Positions 58,635-64,000 of a stretch of 64,000 bases of DNA are shown here, piece by piece; the stretch's first letter is position 1, and each line of letters opens with the position of its first letter. The notes under the pieces were generated by a model, which was given only the letters and a program-made list of their open reading frames with translations, made no database searches and was not told where the DNA came from. This DNA comes from Candidatus Gemmiger excrementigallinarum (lineage in GTDB: Bacteria > Bacillota > Clostridia > Oscillospirales > Ruminococcaceae), in the NCBI GenBank assembly GCA_019116445.1, contig DXBP01000050.1:1-64000 (forward strand), read 5' to 3'. The position numbers and the translations under genes were made by a program.

Positions 58635-59516
58635 ATGAAGTATGCAACACTTTCCAACGGGGTGCAGATGCCGATGTTGGGATACGGTGTTTACCAGGTG
58701 ACGCCGCAGGAATGTGAACGCTGTGTGCTGGACGCTTTGGCGGTGGGATACCGCTCACTGGACACAGCCCAGAGTTACTTTAACGAGGAACAGGTGGGCA
58801 GTGCCATCCGGAAATCCGGCGTGCCCCGGCAGGAAATTTTCCTGACGACCAAAGTCTGGGTGGAACATTACGGTTACGAAGCGGCCAGGGCGTCGGTGCT
58901 GGCATCCATGGATAAATTGCAGACCGACTACCTCGACCTGGTGCTGCTGCATCAGCCTTTTGGCGATTACTACGGGGCCTACCGCGCGCTGGAGGATCTC
59001 TATGATGCGGGAAAACTCCGGGCTATCGGGGTGTCCAACTTCTATCCCGACCGGCTGGTGGACCTGGCCTCCTTTGCCCGGATTGCGCCCATGGTGAACC
59101 AGGTGGAGATCCACCCCTATCACCAGCAGACCGAGGCCCTGAGCTGGATGGAAAAATACCATGCCCAGCCCGAAGCCTGGGCGCCTTTTGGAGAGGGCCG
59201 GGGCGGCTTGTTCCAGGACCCGACGCTGGCTGCCATCGGCCGGAAGTACGGCAAGACCGTGGCCCAGGTCGTCTTGCGCTGGCATCTGCAGCGGGGTGTT
59301 GTGGTCATTCCCAAGTCTACCCACAAAGAACGGATGCAGGAAAACCTGAACGTGTTTGACTTTGCCCTGACCGATGAGGAAATGGCGGTCATTGCCGGCC
59401 TGGATAAAAAACAAAGCGCATTTTTCTCCCATCAGGACCCAAATATGGTAGAATGGTTTGTGAAGATGGTGGATGCGCGCAGACAGTCCCACGGCAGCGC
59501 GGAAACCCAAAACTGA
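58635..59516 (+). CDS. Aldo/keto reductase (prokaryotic 2,5-diketo-D-gluconate-reductase-like)
   Basis: 293 residues, a TIM-barrel reductase. The tetrad is Asp and Tyr in SLDTAQSYFNEEQVG, Lys in LTTKVW and His in LLHQPFG. QVEIHPYHQQ and the NADPH site IPKSTHKERMQENL are standard. It reduces aldehydes or ketones, often in stress detoxification. It lies divergent from the MerR gene, 20 bases ahead of the flavin-reductase-like gene, and its promoter carries the MerR site. Confidence 0.94.
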   Translation: MKYATLSNGVQMPMLGYGVYQVTPQECERCVLDALAVGYRSLDTAQSYFNEEQVGSAIRKSGVPRQEIFLTTKVWVEHYGYEAARASVLASMDKLQTDYLDLVLLHQPFGDYYGAYRALEDLYDAGKLRAIGVSNFYPDRLVDLASFARIAPMVNQVEIHPYHQQTEALSWMEKYHAQPEAWAPFGEGRGGLFQDPTLAAIGRKYGKTVAQVVLRWHLQRGVVVIPKSTHKERMQENLNVFDFALTDEEMAVIAGLDKKQSAFFSHQDPNMVEWFVKMVDARRQSHGSAETQN

Positions 59517-59536
59517 ACAACAGGAGGTTTTTCCCT

Positions 59537-60097
59537 ATGCGTAAAAATTTTGGTGCAAAACCCTGGACCTACCCGCAGCCGGTGTTCATTCTGGCTACCT
59601 ACGGCGAGGACGGCACACCCGACGCCATGAACGCCGCCTGGGGCGGCATCAGTGACGACACCCAGCTGTCCCTGTGCATCAGCGCGGGGCACAAGACCAC
59701 GGCGAACATTTTGGCCCGCAAGGCTTTTACCGTCAGCATGGCCACGGCAGACCAAGTCGTAGCCTGCGACTATGTGGGGATCGCCTCGGGCAACACGGTG
59801 GCCGACAAACTGCAAAAGGCGGGCTGGCATACCACACCCTCGGCCTTTGTGGATGCCCCGGTCATTGAGGAACTGCCCATGACGGTGGAATGTCGCCTGG
59901 TCAGCTATGACCCCGAGAGCTGCCGCCTGGTGGGGGAGATCGTCAATGTCAGCGCCGACGAAGCGGTGCTGGACGCCGATGGCAAGATCGACCCCGACAA
60001 GCTGCAGCCCATCACCTTTGACCCTATCCACAATACCTACCGCAAACTGGGCGACAAGGTGGGCAATGCCTTCCGCGATGGTACTGCGCTGAAATAA
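59537..60097 (+). CDS. Flavin reductase-like (flavoredoxin) protein
   Basis: 186 residues, FMN-binding split-barrel. It shows YPQPVFILATYGEDGTPDAMNAAWGGIS near the start, the typical FMN-binding stretch, and KAFTVSMATADQVVACDYVG. Members reduce FMN or accept electrons from it. ATG 59537 has AGGAGG upstream. It shares a transcript with the aldo/keto reductase, under MerR control by inference, and is followed by a terminator. Confidence 0.9.
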   Translation: MRKNFGAKPWTYPQPVFILATYGEDGTPDAMNAAWGGISDDTQLSLCISAGHKTTANILARKAFTVSMATADQVVACDYVGIASGNTVADKLQKAGWHTTPSAFVDAPVIEELPMTVECRLVSYDPESCRLVGEIVNVSADEAVLDADGKIDPDKLQPITFDPIHNTYRKLGDKVGNAFRDGTALK

Positions 60098-60128
60098 CGG
60101 TACGGTTCCGGACGACCAGAACCAAAGA

Positions 60129-60158
60129 AACACCCGGACTGCGGTCCGGGTGTTTTTT
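60129..60158 (+). terminator. Terminator of the MerR-controlled operon
   Basis: ACACCCGGACT... pairs as ACACCCGGAC/GTCCGGGTGT around a 2-4 base loop, followed by TTTTTT. Confidence 0.85.
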
Positions 60159-60170
60159 CCTGAATGGGCG

Positions 60171-60902
60171 TCATGCCTGCCGGTACAGTCCGATGGTGTA
60201 GCGGCTTTTGGTTTCGGTTCCCTTACCGTACTGGATGGCCTGCTGCGGGCACTCGTGCAGGCAGCGCAGGCACTGGTAACAGGCAGTGCCCCACACCGGT
60301 TTCCCGGCATGCAGTCGAATGGTATGGGCGGGACAGTTTCGGGCACAGCGGCCGCAGCTGTTGCAGGCACCGGTGGCATAAAACGCTTTGGTACTGCGGG
60401 CAAACTTGTTAAACCCGAAATTCACAATACCGGATTTGAGCACCGGTATGCTGCCCTCGGCAACCCGGTACACCGGGCGGCGGGCGGCCACTTCCTGCGC
60501 GATGACGGCCAGTTCCTTCTCGGCGGCATCAATCTTGGCACGGGCAGTGGCTTCGTCATCCACGTCGGCACCGAGAATATAGTTGTTGGGCATGATCAGA
60601 CTGTAGCTGCTTTGCAGCGGAAAGACTCTGGACAGCTTTTTCAGCGAGTGCCCGGCCTCTGAACCACAGGTTGCCACGGCAAAGGAGAAAACATCCGCAG
60701 CGGGCAGAGCTTTTGCAAACGTCAGCACCGGTTCCGGTGCGCCCCAGGCATACACGGGAAACACCAGCCCGATCTGCCCCTCGGCGGTATAGTCGGGAAC
60801 AGTGCTAAGCCGGGCAATGTCCTGCGCCCGGTCGCCGGTTTGTGCGGCTAGCTGCTGCGCCGCCCATCGGGAATTGCCGGTGCCGGAAAAATAAAAGATC
60901 AT
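60171..60902 (-). CDS. EFR1-family ferrodoxin (flavodoxin domain plus two 4Fe-4S clusters)
   Basis: 243 residues. The flavodoxin-like part opens with MIFYFSGTGNSRW, the FMN phosphate loop. The C-terminus has two cluster motifs, CNSCGRCARNCP and CYQCLRCLHECP. It is an electron carrier of anaerobes. ATG 60902 has AGGA upstream; the longer frame upstream crosses the promoter (60988-61016) and was rejected. It lies divergent from sigK. Confidence 0.93.
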   Translation of the reverse strand: MIFYFSGTGNSRWAAQQLAAQTGDRAQDIARLSTVPDYTAEGQIGLVFPVYAWGAPEPVLTFAKALPAADVFSFAVATCGSEAGHSLKKLSRVFPLQSSYSLIMPNNYILGADVDDEATARAKIDAAEKELAVIAQEVAARRPVYRVAEGSIPVLKSGIVNFGFNKFARSTKAFYATGACNSCGRCARNCPAHTIRLHAGKPVWGTACYQCLRCLHECPQQAIQYGKGTETKSRYTIGLYRQA

Positions 60903-60987
60903 ACGATGTCCTGCCTTTCCCGACGCACTCCTGCAGTTGGAATATACACTGCAGAGAGCACCCGAGGATTTTTCTCTGTTTACTATC

Positions 60988-61016
60988 AGTATAGCGAAAA
61001 AAATGTACAAGTGCAA
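60988..61016 (-). promoter_or_regulatory. Promoter of the EFR1 gene
   Basis: On the minus strand, TTGCAC (61016-61011), a 17-base spacer and TATACT (60993-60988). Confidence 0.7.
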
Positions 61017-61060
61017 ACGAGGCGACGTTCTGCCGGCACAAAAAAGCGCGCCTTGCCCGG

Positions 61061-61111
61061 ATGTGCAGGTCCCGCAATCGCAAGATGCCGGAAAGCGGAA
61101 TGTGCAGGTCC
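61061..61111. repeat. 12-base direct repeat upstream of sigK
   Basis: ATGTGCAGGTCC occurs at 61061-61072 and 61100-61111, 39 bases apart, close to four helical turns. It could mark a regulator site or a small duplication. Confidence 0.45.
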
Positions 61112-61172
61112 TGTCCTTTTTTGGCGCATAAGCGCGGTGCCCTCTGCATACCTTGGGGCAGGGGGTGGGGGT

Positions 61173-61880
61173 ATGTTCGAGATTCTGAGCCTGTTCCTGC
61201 AGGCTGCGGCCGGGCATGTGCTGTATCTGATGCTGCATCTCGAAAGCGGTTCCTTTCCGCGGCCGCTTTCGCCTGTGCGGGAGAAGGAAGCCTTTGCGGC
61301 GTTACGGGCGGGGGGCGAGGACGCCGCCCGGGCGCGGGATCGGCTGATCCGGCACAATCTGCGCCTGGTAGCCCATGTGACCAAAAAGTACTACGCAGCC
61401 ACCGCCGCGCAGGATGATCTGATCTCCATTGGAACCATCGGCCTCATCAAAGCGGTGGATACCTTTGATCCGGCGCGTGCCAGTAAGTTTTCCAGTTACG
61501 CCAGCCGGTGTATTGAAAATGAACTGCGGATGGAACTGCGCCGCACACGCCGGGAAGGAACGCTGCTTTCCCTGCAGGAACCGCTGGAAGGCAGCGAAGG
61601 GCAGCTGACGCTGGCCGATACACTGCCCGACCCGGCTGTCATGGAGGATGACTGCGAGCGGCGCGCCGACGCAGCGCGGCTGCGTCAGCTGGTGGAAACG
61701 CTGCCCCGGCGGGAACAGGAGGTGCTGACCCGGCGCTACGGACTGGACGGCCGGGCACCGCAGACCCAGCAGGAGATTGCCGCCCGGCTGGGCATCAGCA
61801 GAAGCTATGTTTCCCGGTTGGAAAAACGGGCGCTGGAAACACTTTCCCAGCGGTGGAAAAACAAAACTTGTACCGAATAA
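61173..61880 (+). CDS. sigK: RNA polymerase sigma factor SigK-like (sporulation)
   Basis: 235 residues, a sigma-70 group protein. It opens with the hydrophobic stretch MFEILSLFLQAAAGHVLYLML, then FPRPLSPVREKEAFAAL, typical of pro-SigK. Region 2 is complete: LIRHNLRLVAHVTKKYY, DDLISIGTIGLIKAVDTFDP and FSSYASRCIENELRMELRR. Region 4 is LPRREQEVLTRRYGLDGRAPQTQQEIAARLGISRSYVSRLEKRAL. It acts in the mother cell late in spore formation. The gene is intact, with no interrupting element. ATG 61173 lies after a G-rich stretch. No strong promoter is visible. Confidence 0.88.
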   Translation: MFEILSLFLQAAAGHVLYLMLHLESGSFPRPLSPVREKEAFAALRAGGEDAARARDRLIRHNLRLVAHVTKKYYAATAAQDDLISIGTIGLIKAVDTFDPARASKFSSYASRCIENELRMELRRTRREGTLLSLQEPLEGSEGQLTLADTLPDPAVMEDDCERRADAARLRQLVETLPRREQEVLTRRYGLDGRAPQTQQEIAARLGISRSYVSRLEKRALETLSQRWKNKTCTE

Positions 61881-62121
61881 GGTATGAGCAAAAAGTCCAT
61901 GCGAAAGGGTGTGCAAAAATGGATTCATATAGGGGTGCTTTGATGAAAAAATGGTGAAAATCCGTGGGGAAAACAAAAAAGAATATTATACAGAAATACG
62001 GAATAAACATTCGGTATATCGACGAAATACAGCAATGTTATATGCGTGTGACGGAAATGTGAAGGAATATGAAAAAATTATTAAATAACAATAATGGGAG
62101 ATAAAATTTGTTCAAAATGCA

Positions 62122-62150
62122 TTGACATTTCAATCAAAAGCAGATACTAT
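62122..62150 (+). promoter_or_regulatory. Promoter of the BlaI-type gene
   Basis: A perfect TTGACA (62122-62127), a 17-base spacer and TACTAT (62145-62150). Confidence 0.8.
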
Positions 62151-62155
62151 CTTAA

Positions 62156-62170
62156 TATCATATAGTGATA
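62156..62170. promoter_or_regulatory. Dyad overlapping the start of the BlaI-type transcript
   Basis: TATCA-TATAG-TGATA is a perfect 5+5 inverted repeat just after the -10; TATAGTGA recurs at about 62177. Placement fits an autorepressor operator. Confidence 0.45.
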
Positions 62171-62200
62171 ATATTATATAGTGAGGGAGAGTAGACTGTC

Positions 62201-62575
62201 GTGCATCTGACGAAAAGTGAACAGCAGATCATGGAAATTTTTTGGCAGGCAGACCACCCGATGGCCCAGACCGAGGTGGTTTCCACCTGTGTGGATCGGA
62301 AATGGAAGGAACGCTCCATTTTTTCTATGCTGAACAGCCTGATGGAAAAAGGCGTACTGAAAGAGGTAGGCTTTGTGCGCAGCGGCAAGACCTATGCGCG
62401 TACCTTTGAACCGGCCATGTCGCATGCGGAATATCTTGCGGAGGTCGTTTCGCAGCAGCTGCCGTCCAGCCAGTACCCGGAACTGCTGGCAGCTATGCTG
62501 AAAAAGGTAGAGATGACCCCTGCCCTGCAGAAGGAACTCCGCGCTGCCGTGCGAGAAAACGGCCAGCTCAACTGA
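62201..62575 (+). CDS. BlaI/MecI/CopY-family repressor
   Basis: 124 residues starting at GTG 62201. The winged helix reads LTKSEQQIMEIFWQADHPMAQTEVV and KERSIFSMLNSLMEKGVLKEVG, followed by a helical dimer region. Relatives repress beta-lactamase, copper or other envelope-stress genes until cleaved by a BlaR-type protease. No blaR-like gene is next to it here; it stands alone between its promoter and a terminator. The dyad at 62156-62170 suggests autorepression. Confidence 0.9.
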   Translation: MHLTKSEQQIMEIFWQADHPMAQTEVVSTCVDRKWKERSIFSMLNSLMEKGVLKEVGFVRSGKTYARTFEPAMSHAEYLAEVVSQQLPSSQYPELLAAMLKKVEMTPALQKELRAAVRENGQLN

Positions 62576-62583
62576 AAACACAG

Positions 62584-62625
62584 AAATTCCCCGCCGTTGA
62601 ATGGTAACGGCGGGGAATTTTTGTA
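62584..62625. terminator. Bidirectional terminator
   Basis: AAATTCCCCGCCGTT pairs with AACGGCGGGGAATTT around 7 bases, followed by TTGT. It lies between converging genes. Confidence 0.8.
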
Positions 62626-62644
62626 TATTTGTGCAAAATTTGGA

Positions 62645-63811
62645 TCAGCGGATCATGCCGCTGGCGGCGATGGCTGCCACAGCCTGCTGGATTTTTTCCA
62701 CCGGCATCGTCAGGGCAAAACGTACATAGCCCTCACCGCTGGGACCAAAGCTGGAACCGGGGGTGCAGATGACGTTGGCTTTCTCGATCAGTTCCAGGCA
62801 GAATGCCATGCTGCTCTCATACCCGGCGGGAATGGGAGCCCACACAAACATACTGCCGTGGCTGTCGGGCACGTTCCAGCCGATGCTGCGCAGACCGCCA
62901 CACAGGGCGTCCCGACGGCGCTGGTACTCGGCACACTGGCGCTGCACACCGTCCAGCGGTCCGGTCATGGCGGCGATGGCGGCTTTCTGCACAGGCAGGA
63001 ACATACCGAAGTCGATCTGGGTGCGCAGTTTCTTGCAGGCGGCTACCACGTCGGGGCGGCCCACCAGGAAGCTGATACGGGCGCCCGTTACGTTGAAGCT
63101 CTTGCTCAGGCTGAAGAATTCCACCGCACATTCCTCGGCGCCCGGGGTATTGAAGATGCTGCCGCCGTGGGCGCCGTCAAAAATAATGTCGCTGTAGGCG
63201 TTGTCGTGTACCAGCAGAATGTCGTATTTGCGGCAGAAATCCACGATTTCGGCATAGAGTTCCGGTGTGCCGATGCTGCCCACCGGGTTGGCGGGCAGGC
63301 TCACCAGCATCAGCTTGGCCGCGCGGGCAACATCCTCGGGAATGGAGGAAACATCCGGCAGGAAATGGTTTTCTTTGGTCAGGCGATAGTACCAGGGCTT
63401 GGCGCCGCCCAGCATACAGCCGGTCATGAAGACAGGGTAGCAGGGGTCGGGCAGCAGCACCACGTCGCCGTCGTTGCAAAGCGCCAGCCCCAGATGGCCG
63501 ATGCCATCCTGGCTGCCGGAAAAACTCATCACCTGGTCGGGGGTGATGGTATCCACGCCGAAGCGGCGCTTGTAGTAGGCGCAGACGGTGTCCAGCAGTT
63601 CCGGCAGATCGCGCAGACTGTATTTCCAGTTTTCGTCCTCCCCGGCGGCTTCGATGAGCGCCTGCTTGATATGGGGTGCCGGGGCAAAATCCGGCGTGCC
63701 CACGCTCAGGTTATACAAATGACGGCCCTCGGCCTCCAGCGCAACCTTTTTGTCGTTGAGTGCGGCAAAGATCTCGGGACCGAATAAATCCAAACGACGG
63801 GAAAATTCCAT
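62645..63811 (-). CDS. Class I/II pyridoxal-phosphate aminotransferase
   Basis: 388 residues. Visible marks: YNLSVGTPDFAPAPHIKQAL, SFSGSQDGIGHLGLALCNDGD, LPANPVGSIG (usually NPTG), LVHDNAYSDIIFDG, and SLSKSFNVTGAR with the PLP Lys. It is close to LL-diaminopimelate and alanine/aspartate aminotransferases. The G-S-Q-D stretch and lack of a clear pathway neighbour leave the substrate open. ATG 63811 has GAGG upstream. Confidence 0.9.
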   Translation of the reverse strand: MEFSRRLDLFGPEIFAALNDKKVALEAEGRHLYNLSVGTPDFAPAPHIKQALIEAAGEDENWKYSLRDLPELLDTVCAYYKRRFGVDTITPDQVMSFSGSQDGIGHLGLALCNDGDVVLLPDPCYPVFMTGCMLGGAKPWYYRLTKENHFLPDVSSIPEDVARAAKLMLVSLPANPVGSIGTPELYAEIVDFCRKYDILLVHDNAYSDIIFDGAHGGSIFNTPGAEECAVEFFSLSKSFNVTGARISFLVGRPDVVAACKKLRTQIDFGMFLPVQKAAIAAMTGPLDGVQRQCAEYQRRRDALCGGLRSIGWNVPDSHGSMFVWAPIPAGYESSMAFCLELIEKANVICTPGSSFGPSGEGYVRFALTMPVEKIQQAVAAIAASGMIR

Positions 63812-63871
63812 GCCAAAAACCTCGTTTCCAAAATGGGAATAGAACTTATTATACGCCGGCAGCGGCTGCCT

Positions 63872-63900
63872 TGCAAGCCCTGTCGGTTCGTGCTATGATT
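63872..63900 (+). promoter_or_regulatory. Promoter of the last gene
   Basis: TTGCAA (63872-63877), a 17-base spacer and TATGAT (63895-63900). Confidence 0.7.
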
Positions 63901-63934
63901 AGGAAAATCAACAAAATTTGCACAGGAGAATACG

Positions 63935-64000
63935 ATGGATAAGCGCAATCGTTTGGCGTTGGCCTACCTTTTGATCGGAATTTCGGCGGCGGGGCGGGCC
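63935..64000 (+). CDS. Start of a gene cut by the window end
   Basis: ATG 63935 follows AGGAG by 8 bases and its own promoter at 63872-63900. The 22 visible residues (MDKRNRLALAYLLIGISAAG and on) look like an N-terminal membrane or signal segment after a short positive start. The rest lies beyond the window, so no function can be given. Confidence 0.6.
   Translation, partial: MDKRNRLALAYLLIGISAAGRA

Larger units (their letters stand above)
61881..62200. other. AT-rich gap between sigK and the BlaI-type gene
   Basis: 320 bases of AT-rich sequence, without a supported gene. It holds a promoter (62122-62150) and a dyad (62156-62170) near the right end. The left 200 bases show nothing recognisable. 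Confidence 0.6.

Noticed and set aside
1-64000. CRISPR arrays, insertion sequences, rRNA genes
   Set aside because: No regularly spaced repeats, transposase motifs or rRNA sequences were seen.

Overview
The window looks like chromosome of a gut Clostridia bacterium of the Ruminococcaceae/Oscillospiraceae type (Faecalibacterium, Gemmiger or Subdoligranulum relatives). This is inferred from the GC-rich coding sequence, strong AGGAGG-type ribosome binding sites, AT-rich promoters, many strong hairpin terminators, and the gene families present (EFR1 ferrodoxin, SigK, ECF transport, a secreted M60-type peptidase). No search was run, so the genus is not fixed. The first 1.1 kb is clearly lower in GC and carries two unrecognised genes. 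It ends at a tRNA-Asn locus, so it may be the edge of a mobile or otherwise acquired segment.

Layout. 1-1442: AT-rich edge, tRNA-Asn with terminator and promoter, and tRNA relics. 1577-7537: a five-gene operon with a DivIVA-like coiled-coil protein, a membrane VWA-FHA protein, a zinc-ribbon FHA protein, an FHA-FHA-ABC ATPase and its ABC-2 permease. This looks like a phosphothreonine-sensing exporter. 7581-10411 (minus): tRNA quality genes (AlaX-type editing protein, trmB) and a membrane protein. 10543-15356: a lipoprotein, malQ, a degenerate GGDEF protein, a small protein behind a hairpin that covers its ribosome binding site, and a DUF523 protein. 15406-19530: mtnN and ychF (minus), then a two-component system. 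19818-23780: DEAD-box helicase, ricin-type lectin, a methylglyoxal-synthase-fold protein, a DJ-1 protein and an esterase. 24000-24264: a possible structured RNA. 24316-28688 (minus): an acylation cassette of adenylating enzyme, carrier protein, MBOAT acyltransferase and SGNH protein, in a non-standard dlt-like order. 28890-33812: ilvE, a HAD phosphatase, an ECF S component, NAD(P)H-hydrate epimerase and an alanine/glycine:cation symporter.

34025-41437 is a carbohydrate uptake locus: a DUF624 protein, a LacI regulator, a solute-binding protein, two permeases, an aldo/keto reductase and a Gfo/Idh oxidoreductase. It has no ATPase and no glycosidase of its own. 41701-50601 holds a TfoX-like protein, an AraC regulator, an MFS transporter, a low-molecular-weight phosphatase, a lipoprotein, guanine deaminase, an M20 dipeptidase and a YfcC-type carrier. 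50953-57133 is the most striking pair: a 1743-residue secreted M60-like metallopeptidase with a dockerin-like module, followed by a small membrane-anchored protein with a cohesin-like domain. They may form a two-protein, cell-attached glycoprotein-degrading device. 57238-64000 holds an RmlD-like reductase, a MerR regulator divergent from an aldo/keto reductase with a 19-bp-spacer promoter, a flavin reductase, an EFR1 ferrodoxin, sigK, a BlaI-type repressor, an aminotransferase and the start of one more gene.

Across the window, many promoters that can be read by eye share a -35 of the form TTGCNN, exactly 17 bases from a TATAAT-like -10. The classical TTGACA is seen at only three promoters.
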